Shown: positions 18,549 to 26,850, numbered from the stretch's first letter. The stretch: DNA of 42,536 nt from Alphaproteobacteria bacterium (GCA_947445215.1 CANFDA010000004.1:1-42536); one strand, 5' to 3'. A program made the numbers and translations. Notes: generated by a model from the letters alone, not told the origin.

Positions 18549-18609
18549 GAAACCACTCGGACCCGCCCCCCTTTTGTGCGAACCGCATGAAAAAATGGGG
18601 GGTGGTTTC
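18549..18609. terminator. Imperfect long hairpin between convergent genes (pyk end)
   Basis: GAAACCAC (18549-18556) pairs with GTGGTTTC (18602-18609). Inside, a C-run followed by TTTTGTGCG faces CGCATGAAAA followed by a G-run, so most of the 61 bases can fold into one stem closed by AAC. It lies between pyk and the convergent gene at 18663 and may serve both directions. It has no classical T-tract after the stem. Confidence 0.55.
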
Positions 18610-18662
18610 AGCATGCGATGGTGACCGTCAGGGAGCCGAGCGGAAGCTGAAACCGGAGGGGG

Positions 18663-19067
18663 TCAGCTAGAAAAGTCACAAGGCGGCATGACGAACTTCG
18701 CATCCACCTTGCGCGAATTGTAGACAAAGCCCGTCGCCTCGTAGCGATAGCTTTGCGTGCGCGCCTCATGCTTGAGGATGCGGTAGACGTCCGTGCGCGG
18801 TTCGGGCACGCCATCGACCCGCGCGATGCGCACCGTCAGCATGTCGCCCTTCAGCGACCAGGTGCCGTCCTGGGTGCTGTCAAAGGCCTGGCCCTGGCGG
18901 CAGGCGCGATGCAGGACATGGAATTTTCCGTCCGCCGTGCCGTTCTCCAGCCACATCTGGCTCCTGTCGTCCGGCTGGCCGCTGCCGAACCAGCGCCCCA
19001 CCAGCCAGCTATCCGCGGCTTGCGCGGGCGTGACGGACAGCAGGGCGCAGAGAAAGAATCTCTTCAT
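18663..19067 (-). CDS. Small secreted protein, paralogue A of a tandem pair
   Basis: A 134-residue exported protein with signal peptide MKRFFLCALLSVTPAQAA. The mature part has WLVGRWFGSGQPDDRSQM, HRACRQGQAFD, a run of beta-like strands, and ends SRKVDAKFVMPPCDFSS; two conserved cysteines (HRAC and PPCD) could pair. The next gene upstream encodes the same pattern with the same landmarks. I do not recognise a named family; a small lipocalin-like or lysozyme-inhibitor-like beta barrel is only a guess. It begins one base after the stop of paralogue B. Confidence 0.75.
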   Translation of the reverse strand: MKRFFLCALLSVTPAQAADSWLVGRWFGSGQPDDRSQMWLENGTADGKFHVLHRACRQGQAFDSTQDGTWSLKGDMLTVRIARVDGVPEPRTDVYRILKHEARTQSYRYEATGFVYNSRKVDAKFVMPPCDFSS

Positions 19068-19068
19068 C

Positions 19069-19491
19069 TCAGCTGACGAGATCGCAGGGCGGCATCTGGA
19101 ATTTGCTGTCCACCTTGCGCGACTTGTAAGGGAAATTGTTCGCGACAAGCGTGTAGTCCTGCGTTTTCCCATCGACGGCATCGATGCGGTAGCGGTCCTC
19201 GTAGGATCGCGGCTCGCCGTTCACCGCCGTCATGTTGATGGTGAGGATGTTGCCGTTGATACGCCAGCGGCCGGTCTGGCTCTGGTCGGTGGCGTTGCCC
19301 TGGACGCAGGCGCGATGCAACGCGCGGAAGGAACCGTCGAGATTGAAGGTGTCGATAAACATCTGGCTGCGATCGCCGGGCTGGCCGCTGCCGAACCAGT
19401 GCCCCAACCACAGCGTGGACAAAGGCGGATTCTGCGCCAGCACGGGCGACGCCATCAGCACCAATGCGGCCGCGATCAGGACACGCTTCAT
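19069..19491 (-). CDS. Small secreted protein, paralogue B of a tandem pair
   Basis: A 140-residue exported protein (signal MKRVLIAAALVLMASPVLAQ). It shares with its neighbour WFGSGQP-x-DRSQM, the HRAC motif, a GRWRINGNILTI strand matching GTWSLKGDMLTV, and the C-terminal SRKVDSKFQMPPCD. The two are clearly tandem duplicates that have diverged in the middle. The start overlaps the upstream TPR gene by four bases (ATGA), so it is translationally coupled. Function unknown. Confidence 0.77.
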   Translation of the reverse strand: MKRVLIAAALVLMASPVLAQNPPLSTLWLGHWFGSGQPGDRSQMFIDTFNLDGSFRALHRACVQGNATDQSQTGRWRINGNILTINMTAVNGEPRSYEDRYRIDAVDGKTQDYTLVANNFPYKSRKVDSKFQMPPCDLVS

Positions 19492-20042
19492 ATGCCCTGG
19501 CCTTCCACTTCGCGCGTCAGCGCCCGCACGCGATCCACCGCGGCTTCATGACGGGGATCGAGCGTCAGCACTTTGCGATACAGAGTCAGCGCCGCTTTCT
19601 TGTCGCCGTAATCCTCCAGCATGCCCGCCAGATCGGCCATGGCGGGGAAATGGCGGGGGTTGAGCGATACCACCTTCTGCAATGCGATCATGGCGGCGCT
19701 GTCATTGCCGGCGGCAGCATCGAGCAGGGCGCGCAGGCGCCAGCCTTCGGCGAAATCGGGCGACAGCTTGTTGACCGTGACCGCGAGCGTGGCGGCGGTC
19801 TTGCTGTCGCCGCCCGCCACCGCTTCCTTGGCGCGGGCCATCAGCAGGTCGAGGCTGGCGCTGCCCGACTGGCGGAAAGCGGCTTCGATCTTGTCTTCGA
19901 TGGGCTTGGCGTCTTCGGCGGATTCTGCCTTGGCGAGGTCGGCAAACCAGCGGTCGAGTTGGGCCCCCAAAACTTTTGAGGGCTGAGCCATAGCGGGCGC
20001 AAGCGTCAGAGCGAAAAAGAGGGCGGTCCAGAGGGGGCGCAT
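19488..20042 (-). CDS. Exported TPR protein
   Basis: A 184-residue protein with signal peptide MRPLWTALFFALTLAPAMAQ and tetratricopeptide-like helices; the clearest unit is AMADLAGMLEDYGDKKAALTLYRKVLTLDPRH near the C-terminus, preceded by AAMIALQKVVSLNPRH. TPR repeats mediate protein contacts, so it may scaffold partners in the periplasm. It starts 15 bases after glcF on the same strand and is coupled by ATGA to the paralogous secreted proteins, so all six genes from glcD onward may be one transcript. Confidence 0.85.
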   Translation of the reverse strand: MRPLWTALFFALTLAPAMAQPSKVLGAQLDRWFADLAKAESAEDAKPIEDKIEAAFRQSGSASLDLLMARAKEAVAGGDSKTAATLAVTVNKLSPDFAEGWRLRALLDAAAGNDSAAMIALQKVVSLNPRHFPAMADLAGMLEDYGDKKAALTLYRKVLTLDPRHEAAVDRVRALTREVEGQGI

Positions 20043-20057
20043 GGCCCCATCCTAGAG

Positions 20058-21359
20058 CTAGGAATGTGGCAAAACCAGTACGGTGGGTTGCATCACTTCG
20101 GGAAGTGGGCCGCCTTCGGCCCAGTCCAGCAATTCGGCGATGTGCAGCACCGGCACACCGTCGGTGAGCTGCTGTATGCAGCCGATATTGCCCGAAACGA
20201 TCACATCCGGATTGCCGGCCATGATGTTCCCCAGCTTGCGGTCACGCAGGGTGTTGGACAGTTCCGGCTGCAGGATGGAGTAGCTGCCGGCCGAGCCGCA
20301 GCAGATATGCGATTCCAGGAATGGGGTCAGGGTGAAGCCGGCGGCGGCCAGCAGTTCCTCGCTCTTGCCGTTGAGCTTCAGGCCGTTCTGCAGCGAACAG
20401 GGCGGATGATAGGCGACCTTCAAACGATGTGGCGGCCGCCTGGGCGCTTGCGCCCCGGTTGAATCAATAAAATCCTTGGTGGGCGGCACCAGTTCGACGA
20501 AATCGATGAAGGCGGCGGCAAATTTGGCGGCGCGGGGCTGCCATTCGGCATCGCGCGGGAAGACATGCTGCAATTCCTTCAGATAGCCGCCGCAACCGGT
20601 GGCCGAGATGAAGACGCCGTCATAGCGGCCCGCCTCGTAGGCGATGATGATCTTCTTGGCGAATTCCTGGCTTTCATGTTCACGGCCTAGATGATGCGAA
20701 AGTGCGCCGCAGCAGCCCGCGCCTTCCAGCGGCACCAGCTCGATGCCGCGCCGCGACAGCACGCGCGACGCCGCCGCGTCGATCTGCGGCATCACCGCCT
20801 TCTGGACGCAGCCCGGCAACATGGCGATGCGCTTGACTGCCTTCTCCGGCCTTGTCAGCAGCTCCGGCCCACGCGGGGCCGACGCCTTCTTCATCATCAC
20901 TTCCAGGCGGCCCATCGGGATCACCTTGGCGGCGATCTTGCCGAACGGCACCAGGCCCAGCATCACCTTGGTGAGCGCCGGATAGGGAAACACGTTGGCG
21001 ATCAGCCAGCGGATGAAACGGTCGCCCAGCTTGCGCTTGTAATTCTCTTGGATATAGGCGCGCGACTTGTCAATCAGCCGGGCGTAATCGACGCTGGAAG
21101 GACAGGTGGTACGGCAATTGAGGCACGACAGGCAGCGGTCGATGTGATGCACCGCCTCGTCTGACGGCGTGCCGCCCTGCTCCAGCATCTTCTGCATGAA
21201 CTGGATGCGGCCGCGCGGAGAATCACGCTCGTCGCCCAGCACGACATAGGTCGGGCAGGTGGCGGTGCAGAAGCCGCAATGGACACATTTACGAATCTGG
21301 GTGGCGGCCGGCTTCAGTTCCGGATCGGCCCATTGCTCGGCGGTGAAATTGTTTCTCAT
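20058..21359 (-). CDS. glcF: Glycolate oxidase iron-sulfur subunit GlcF
   Basis: A 433-residue subunit that passes electrons from glycolate oxidation toward the respiratory chain. Two 4Fe-4S ligand sets are at the N-terminus: CVHCGFCTATCP (residues ~27-38) and CLSCLNCRTTCP (~76-87). Two CCG domains follow, with GAGCCGALSHHLG and ESHICCGSAGSYSILQP. Start ATG at 21359 overlaps the glcE stop by four bases. Confidence 0.95.
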   Translation of the reverse strand: MRNNFTAEQWADPELKPAATQIRKCVHCGFCTATCPTYVVLGDERDSPRGRIQFMQKMLEQGGTPSDEAVHHIDRCLSCLNCRTTCPSSVDYARLIDKSRAYIQENYKRKLGDRFIRWLIANVFPYPALTKVMLGLVPFGKIAAKVIPMGRLEVMMKKASAPRGPELLTRPEKAVKRIAMLPGCVQKAVMPQIDAAASRVLSRRGIELVPLEGAGCCGALSHHLGREHESQEFAKKIIIAYEAGRYDGVFISATGCGGYLKELQHVFPRDAEWQPRAAKFAAAFIDFVELVPPTKDFIDSTGAQAPRRPPHRLKVAYHPPCSLQNGLKLNGKSEELLAAAGFTLTPFLESHICCGSAGSYSILQPELSNTLRDRKLGNIMAGNPDVIVSGNIGCIQQLTDGVPVLHIAELLDWAEGGPLPEVMQPTVLVLPHS

Positions 21360-22507
21360 GTGATGCGGCCCGGATTGAACAGCCCGTCGGGATCGAAGGC
21401 GCTCTTGATGCCACCACGCAGCTTCGCCAGCGCTGGCGGCGGCGGCGCATACAGGCCCAATTCGGCGCGGCGCGCGTCCGATGCCTTCAGCAGCATGGCC
21501 TGGCCGTCATTGGCGGCGGCAATGCTGCGGATCAGGCTCGCGCTTTGCAGCGGGGCGGCAAACCACAACAGGCCACCGGACTGGTCGCCCAGCCACAGCG
21601 GGGCGGCGATTTCGGCGGCGATGCGCGGCGCGTCGGCAGCCGGAATCATCAGGCGCCAGATTTCCAGATTGGAACCGGCGAACATCGCGCCATTCTTGAT
21701 CTTCTCGAACAGGGTGATGCCGTCTGCGATATCTTCCAGCGTCACGCCTAGCAGGGCATTGGCCAGGGCGGTCTTTTCCCGCAACGGCTGGGCTTCGCCT
21801 TCCAGGCGGATGATGGCGGCGCCGCGCCCCACATCGGACAACAACGTGTTCCCGGACGGCAAGTAAGCCAGGCCCGACGGCTCCAGCGCGCTGCGCGCGA
21901 ATTTGCGCAAATGGGCGAAGCCTTCCAGCGGCCCCACATCCATGATCGCCAGCACGGCGGCATGGCTGGGGCGCGGATAGACGCGGAAGGTGAGTTCGGT
22001 GAGCACCGACAGCGTGCCGAAGGCGCCGCACATCAGTTTCGGGATATCGAAGCCGGTGACGTTCTTGACGACTTTCGCGCCGCCGCGAATGGTTTCGCCC
22101 AGGCCGTTGACGCCGCGATAGGCCAGCAACGAGTCGCGCGGGGGGCCGCGCAGCAGGCGGCCAGGACCAAAAGCATCGACGCAGACTGCGCCGCCGATGG
22201 TGGGGGTCCCATTGATGCCATGGACGCCGGACCAGTCAGCCGGATCGAAGCCCAGCCGCTGGCCGCGCTGCGCCAGCACGGCTTCCAGTTCCGGCACCGG
22301 CGTGGCGGGCGCGACGGTGCAGAGCAGTTCTTCCGGCTCGTAATTGACGATGCCCGTCAGCGCCGAGACAGCGAGCTGCGGCAGCGCCCCGGTTGGCGCG
22401 CCGATACCGCGGCGGGTGCCACCGGCGACGATCTCGAACGGCGCTTTTACCGCACGCTGCTGGCGCACGAAATCGACGATCTGCGATTCGGTCTGGGCTT
22501 TAGTCAT
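21356..22507 (-). CDS. glcE: Glycolate oxidase FAD-binding subunit GlcE
   Basis: A 383-residue FAD-linked protein. It has the FAD-binding type 4 segment EIVAGGTRRGIGAPTG, then GTPTIGGAVCVDAFGPGRL, KVVKNVTGFDIPKLMCGAFG and the C-terminal FDPDGLFNPGRI typical of GlcE. The ATG at 22507 shares one base with the glcD stop (TGATG); the longer open frame reaching 22750 is only an overlapping reading of glcD. It acts with GlcD and GlcF at the membrane to convert glycolate to glyoxylate. Confidence 0.94.
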   Translation of the reverse strand: MTKAQTESQIVDFVRQQRAVKAPFEIVAGGTRRGIGAPTGALPQLAVSALTGIVNYEPEELLCTVAPATPVPELEAVLAQRGQRLGFDPADWSGVHGINGTPTIGGAVCVDAFGPGRLLRGPPRDSLLAYRGVNGLGETIRGGAKVVKNVTGFDIPKLMCGAFGTLSVLTELTFRVYPRPSHAAVLAIMDVGPLEGFAHLRKFARSALEPSGLAYLPSGNTLLSDVGRGAAIIRLEGEAQPLREKTALANALLGVTLEDIADGITLFEKIKNGAMFAGSNLEIWRLMIPAADAPRIAAEIAAPLWLGDQSGGLLWFAAPLQSASLIRSIAAANDGQAMLLKASDARRAELGLYAPPPPALAKLRGGIKSAFDPDGLFNPGRIT

Positions 22508-23988
22508 CAGTAGCGCGGCAGATGTGGGTGCGGCAGCTGCGCGCCATGGACGTGCAGGTGCCCCTGTTCGATGCAGGGCGAAAGCGTCGGGAAAACCTTG
22601 CCGGGATTGTAGCGGCCGCCCGGATCGAAGGCGCACTTGACCCGGCCCTGCTGCTCCATCTCCTCGACGGTGAACATTTCCGGCATCAGGTCGCGCTTTT
22701 CGATGCCGACGCCATGCTCGCCGGTGAGGACGCCGCCTACCTTGACGCAAAGGCGCAGAATGTCGGCGCCGAAGGCTTCCGCCTTTTCGAACTCACCCGG
22801 CTTGGTCTGATCGAACACGATCAGCGGATGCAGATTGCCGTCGCCGGCATGAAAGACGTTGCAGCAGCCCAAGCCATAATGCTCCGAAAGCCGGGCCATG
22901 CCTTCCAGCACTTCGGGCAGCTTCTTGCGCGGAATGGTGCCGTCCATGCAGATCATGTCGGGCTGGATGCGGCCCATGGCGGCGAAGGCGGCTTTGCGGC
23001 CCGACCACATGCGGGCGCGCTGCGCCTCGTCGGTGGCTTCCAGCGAAGTGCCGCCGGTGCGGGCGATGACGGCGGCCAGCCGCTGCATCGTATCGGTGAC
23101 ATCGGCTTCGACGCCGTCGGCATCGATTATCAGGATGGCGGCGGCGCCCGGCGGATAACCGGGCTGGTTATAGGCTTCCACCGCTTCGGCGCACTGCTTG
23201 TCCATGAACTCCATGGCGGCGGGCAGGATGCCGTCGGCGATGATGGCGGCGACGCATTCGCCCGCCTTGGGCACGGTATCGAACGACGCCAGCAGGGTGC
23301 GCGTCACCGGCGGCTTGCGCAGGATCTTCACGATGACTTCCACCACGGTGCCGAGCAGACCTTCCGAGCCGGTGATGAGACCCAGGATGTCGAGACCACC
23401 CTGCGCGCCGGCCTTGCCGCCCAGCCGCACTTCGTCGCCATTCGGGGTGATAAAGACCACGCCCAGGAGATTGTTGGTGGTGAGGCCATATTTCAGGCAA
23501 TGCAGCCCGCCGGAATTCTCCGCTACATTGCCGCCGATGGAGCAGGCGATCTGGCTGGACGGATCGGGCGCGTAATAGAAGCCGTTGGGGTCCACGGCCT
23601 TGGTGATGTTCAGGTTGGTGACGCCCGGTTCGACCGTGACGCAACCATTCTCATAATCGATCTCGACGATGGATTTCATGCGGCCCATGGCCAGCAGGAT
23701 GCCGTCTTCGCGCGGCAGCGAACCGCCGGACAGCGAGGTGCCAGCGCCACGCGGCACGATCGGAATGCCTTCGACATAGGCGTATTTGACGACGTCGATG
23801 ACCTGCTGGCGGGTCTTGGGCAGCACCACCACCAGCGGCTGCTGGGTGTAGGCGGCGAGCGCATCGCAATCGAAGACCTGGCGGCCGGCGGCGTCTTCCA
23901 CCACGCCGTCCGGCACAATGGCCTTCAGCGCGCTGACAATGGCATCGCGGCGGGCAAGTATGGAAAGGTCAGAAGGAGGCAGTTTCAA
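22507..23988 (-). CDS. glcD: Glycolate oxidase catalytic subunit GlcD
   Basis: A 493-residue FAD-dependent 2-hydroxyacid dehydrogenase subunit. The PP-loop region IPIVPRGAGTSLSGGSLP, then SIGGNVAENSGGLHCLKYG, GLITGSEGLLGTVVEV, the substrate/metal segment CNVFHAGDGNLHPLI and LTGEHGVGIEKRDLM are all as in GlcD. The start appears to be TTG at 23988 (GGAG lies 11 bases upstream, and no in-frame ATG precedes the conserved LARRDAIVSALKAIVP). It heads the glcDEF operon. The tail after NPGKVFPTLSPC is histidine-rich. Confidence 0.95.
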   Translation of the reverse strand: MKLPPSDLSILARRDAIVSALKAIVPDGVVEDAAGRQVFDCDALAAYTQQPLVVVLPKTRQQVIDVVKYAYVEGIPIVPRGAGTSLSGGSLPREDGILLAMGRMKSIVEIDYENGCVTVEPGVTNLNITKAVDPNGFYYAPDPSSQIACSIGGNVAENSGGLHCLKYGLTTNNLLGVVFITPNGDEVRLGGKAGAQGGLDILGLITGSEGLLGTVVEVIVKILRKPPVTRTLLASFDTVPKAGECVAAIIADGILPAAMEFMDKQCAEAVEAYNQPGYPPGAAAILIIDADGVEADVTDTMQRLAAVIARTGGTSLEATDEAQRARMWSGRKAAFAAMGRIQPDMICMDGTIPRKKLPEVLEGMARLSEHYGLGCCNVFHAGDGNLHPLIVFDQTKPGEFEKAEAFGADILRLCVKVGGVLTGEHGVGIEKRDLMPEMFTVEEMEQQGRVKCAFDPGGRYNPGKVFPTLSPCIEQGHLHVHGAQLPHPHLPRY

Positions 23989-24028
23989 AGCGCAAAAACT
24001 CCAAGTGCTGAGGAGTTAGCGCGTCCGG

Positions 24029-24154
24029 TTAGCCCTGGCGAGCCTTGAAGCGCGGATTCTTCTTGTTGATGACGTAAACACGGCCCTTACGGCGGATGAT
24101 GCGGCAATCCTTGTCGCGCTTCTTGAGCGAACGGAGGGAATTACGAACTTTCAT
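24029..24154 (-). CDS. rpmJ: Ribosomal protein L36 (cysteine-free type)
   Basis: A 41-residue basic ribosomal protein starting [18 protein letters not shown] and ending [11 protein letters not shown]. It lacks the C-x2-C zinc ribbon of canonical L36, as is normal for alphaproteobacterial L36. It lies between glcD and the transglycosylase gene, read leftward from a short promoter region at 24155-24331. Confidence 0.96.
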   Translation of the reverse strand: MKVRNSLRSLKKRDKDCRIIRRKGRVYVINKKNPRFKARQG

Positions 24155-24331
24155 GACACGCCTTTGAAGCCATATTTCCGCCAAAAAGGCGACATGCCTC
24201 CGGCGAAGAGGCGGGGAAACTATGCGGGGGCATGGCCCAAGTCAACAGGAGCCAAAGCGGGTATAAAAGCCCGGAATTCCGCCAAAAATCTGAGGCTGAC
24301 GGGCGGAAAAAATGATGCCAGGGTTAAAGAC

Positions 24332-25616
24332 ATGCTGCATCGCCCCAGTTTCCTGCAGGCCCTGGCCGCCCTAACCGGACTGCTGCTGGTGGTGGCCTGC
24401 GCGGTCGCCCCGCCGCTGGGTGCGTCCGTGCCGCGCCCCGCCGCCCCGCTGCCGCCGCGCGCTGCCGCGATCATCCCCATCAACGCGCCGCCGCCGCTCA
24501 CCCCGTTCGAACACTTCCTCTCTGAGGTGCGGGTGCGGTCGCAGGCCCATGGCATCACGGCGGAAACCTATGCCGCCGCCAAGGCGGGCCTGGCGCCCCT
24601 GCCCGCCATCACCGCCGCCAACGAGAACCAGCCGGAATTTTCCCGTCCGGTCTGGGCCTATCTCGACGGTGCGGTGTCGCCCCGCCGCCTGAAGGACGGG
24701 CAGTACATGCAGACCCCGCGGCACGCTGGACGGCATCGCCGCCAGTTCGGGCGTGCCGCGCGAGACCCTCCTGGCGATCTGGGGCATGGAAACCAACTAT
24801 GGGCGTGGCCAGGGTGGCTACAATCTTTTCGCCGCGCTGGCGACGCTGGGTTACGAAGGCCCACGCCAGGACTTCGGGCGCACCGAGTTTCTCGCCACGC
24901 TGCGCATCCTGCGGGAGCAGAATTACGCAATGAGCGAGATGCGCTCGTCCTGGGCAGGGGCCTTTGGCCAGACCCAGTTCATGCCCAGCAGCTTCCTGAA
25001 ATACGCCACCGATGGCGACCGCGATGGCCGCATCAATCTGTGGAACTCGCAGGCTGACGCCATCGCGTCGTCCGCCAAACTGCTCACGGCCCAAGGCTGG
25101 AAGCGCAACGAAGCCTGGGGCTACGAAGTCACGCTGCCCAAGACTTTCGCTTACGAAGACCCCGATGTGGAAATGCTGAAGCTGGTGACGGAATGGCAGA
25201 AGCGCGGAGTGCGCACGGTGGGCGGCGCGCCGCTGCCGCCTTATGCCGAGATGGCCTCGATCTATCTGCCCGCCGGGGCAAGGGGCCCGGCCTTCCTGCT
25301 GCTGCCCAATTTCAACGTCATCCTGAAATACAACAACGCAGCGTCCTATGCGCTGGCGGTGGCGACGCTGGCCGACCGCATCGCCGGACGCCCCGGCATG
25401 CGGGGCGCCTGGCCGCAAACCGAGCGCCTGAGGTCGCGCGATGAGCGCATGACGTTCCAGCGCGGCCTGGCGGCGGCGGGCTTCGATCCCGGCGAGGCCG
25501 ATGGCGTGCTGGGCCGCCGCACCCGCGCCGCCACCCGCGCCTGGCAGCACAGCCGCGGCCTTACCGCCGACGGCTATCCCAGTGCCGATTTGCTGGCAGC
25601 GATGGGTGCGCGCTGA
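24332..25616 (+). pseudogene. mltB: Lytic murein transglycosylase (MltB type) with a frameshift
   Basis: The first part, from ATG 24332, has a lipoprotein-like signal (LLLVVAC) and the MltB N-terminus (FEHFLSEVRVRSQAHGIT, QPEFSRPVWAYLDGAVSPRR). The frame then breaks; the catalytic domain continues in the next frame with GVPRETLLAIWGMETNYG (catalytic Glu in GMETNYG), SSWAGAFGQTQFMPSSF and a C-terminal peptidoglycan-binding domain (FDPGEADGVLGRRTRAATRAW). Removing one C from the CCCC run at 24714-24717 restores a 427-residue protein of normal length. With a single lesion in a homopolymer, a sequencing error is as likely as true loss. Confidence 0.85.
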
Positions 25617-25812
25617 CCCCCGAGGGCCTTGCTTGTGATATGGCCCATAAAGGCGTAAAGGTAGGTCGCGACGGCGCACCGTCAGGCAAAGCAAACTGCA
25701 CCTCCTGACCCGTTTCTGCGCGTCTGGCCCGGAACAGCCGGCTCTCTTGTCTTTCTCAATCTATCGCCGCCCTGGCATGTGCCCGGGCGTCTCTCTTCGA
25801 AAAGGTTTTTCC

Positions 25813-26016
25813 ATGACCATTGGAACCGTGAAGTTCTTCAATACCGACAAGGGCTTTGGCTTTATTTCCCCGGAAGGTGGCAGCAAGGATGTGTTCGTGC
25901 ACGCCACCGCCGTGGAAGCGGCCGGCATGCGCAGCCTGAACGAAGGCCAGAAGGTCTCGTTCGACGAACAGCCGGATGCCAAGGGCACCAAGGCTGTGAA
26001 TCTCAAGGCCCTTTAA
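25813..26016 (+). CDS. CspA-family cold-shock protein
   Basis: A 67-residue single-strand nucleic-acid-binding protein. RNP1 (KGFGFISPE) and RNP2 (DVFVHATAV) are present after the standard opening TIGTVKFFN. The ATG at 25813 is preferred over a TTG at 25747 because the family starts here. A 196-base leader without another gene precedes it, as usual for cold-shock genes with a long 5' UTR; no specific cold box could be assigned. A strong terminator follows 16 bases after the stop. Confidence 0.95.
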   Translation: MTIGTVKFFNTDKGFGFISPEGGSKDVFVHATAVEAAGMRSLNEGQKVSFDEQPDAKGTKAVNLKAL

Positions 26017-26031
26017 ACGGCACGGATTGAA

Positions 26032-26065
26032 GGGGCGGCGGAGATTGTCTCCGCCGCCCCTTTTT
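26032..26065 (+). terminator. Rho-independent terminator of the cold-shock gene
   Basis: A perfect 12-bp GC-rich stem (26032-26043 with 26049-26060, loop ATTGT) followed by five T. It is the strongest terminator in the window. Confidence 0.95.
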
Positions 26066-26095
26066 CGTTTCGACCCGTTTTCAGGAGAGTGACCG

Positions 26096-26242
26096 ATGCC
26101 CAGGCCCCCGAACTATTCCCAGGACCGCATGAACCGCGAGCGCGCCCAGGCGGCCAAGGCGGCGGAAAAGTCCGAGCGCAAGGCGCAGGAAAAGTTGCTG
26201 CGCAAGGCGGAAAAAGACAAAGAGAATCCGCCGGAAGGCTGA
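26096..26242 (+). CDS. 48-residue lysine/glutamate-rich small protein
   Basis: The ATG has an AGGAGAG ribosome-binding site seven bases upstream and opens MPRPPNYSQDRMNRERAQ, followed by an alanine/lysine/glutamate helix (KAAEKSERKAQEKLLRKAEK) and a short PPEG end. No signal or membrane segment. Helix-forming charge pattern and the good ribosome-binding site argue that it is real. It lies between the cold-shock terminator and an inverted repeat. Family not recognised. Confidence 0.65.
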   Translation: MPRPPNYSQDRMNRERAQAAKAAEKSERKAQEKLLRKAEKDKENPPEG

Positions 26243-26251
26243 ACAGCCGAG

Positions 26252-26282
26252 TGTCACAATTGCCTGGGCGCGCATTGTGACA
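26252..26282. promoter_or_regulatory. Perfect 9-bp inverted repeat upstream of the LRAT-like gene
   Basis: TGTCACAAT (26252-26260) and ATTGTGACA (26274-26282) are perfect arms around 13 bases. It begins ten bases after the small-protein stop and about 70 bases before the LRAT-like start. No T-tract follows, so an operator is as likely as a terminator. Confidence 0.5.
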
Positions 26283-26353
26283 GATATTCCTGATGACGCT
26301 TGTGTGATGGGATGCTACGGACGCGGCCCTTTGTCTGTCGCACAGACCGTTCG

Positions 26354-26770
26354 ATGAACAGCACGCCCCATTCTCCGCATGCCTTGCGCCCTGGTACGGT
26401 CGTCACCGTGTGCATGAAGGGCCTGTTCAAGCTGGCGCGCCATTTCGCGCTGGTGACGGAGAAAGTGTGCGCCGACGGCCTGTCGGTCGTTATCGCCAAC
26501 GCCATCGAAACCGGCGGCCCGGCGGAAGTAAGCTGGAGCGCTTTCGTGCAGGGCCGCGCGTTTCGGGCCTTTTATCCCAGCGCCTTGCCGCCGGAGACGG
26601 TGCTAGCCAATGCCCATGACCTGTTCGGGGCGCGCTACAGCTTCCTGCACTGGAATTGCGAGCATTTCGCCAATGCCGCCCATGGCCGCTTCGGCAGCAG
26701 CGACCAGATTCGCGGCGGCTTGGCGCTGGCGGCGCTGATGGGCGGCCTGATCTGGGCCGTCGCGCACTAG
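26354..26770 (+). CDS. LRAT-domain (permuted NlpC/P60-like) protein
   Basis: A 138-residue protein. PGTVVTVCMKGLFKLARHFALVTE carries the catalytic-type histidine of the LRAT fold (RHFALV), and YSFLHWNCEHFANAAHGRF carries the NCEHF cysteine motif. The C-terminus (LALAALMGGLIWAVAH) is a likely membrane anchor. LRAT-like proteins are thiol acyltransferases, phospholipases or proteases of the NlpC/P60 superfamily; the substrate is unknown. ATG 26354 is chosen because earlier residues are not protein-like; no strong ribosome-binding site is visible. Confidence 0.75.
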   Translation: MNSTPHSPHALRPGTVVTVCMKGLFKLARHFALVTEKVCADGLSVVIANAIETGGPAEVSWSAFVQGRAFRAFYPSALPPETVLANAHDLFGARYSFLHWNCEHFANAAHGRFGSSDQIRGGLALAALMGGLIWAVAH

Positions 26771-26796
26771 GAGCGGCGGCCAGGAAAAGTGCGGCG

Positions 26797-26824
26797 GCTA
26801 GCGACAGCGTAGTTGCAGCTTTTT
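26797..26824 (+). terminator. Possible terminator of the LRAT-like gene
   Basis: GCT-A-GCGAC (26797-26805) can pair with GTTGCAGC (26812-26819), including one G-T pair and one bulged A, followed by five T (26820-26824). Weak but well placed after the stop at 26770. Confidence 0.4.
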
Positions 26825-26850
26825 CCGTCCTGCCGCGCGGCCATAAAAAA

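Noticed and set aside
22522-24048. 508-codon plus-strand frame opposite glcD
   Set aside because: Antisense to a certain glcD gene; no domain-like sequence.
25617-25812. Extended cold-shock gene start at TTG 25747
   Set aside because: The 22 extra residues are not part of the family and the ATG at 25813 has an AAGG site; the upstream bases are better read as leader RNA.
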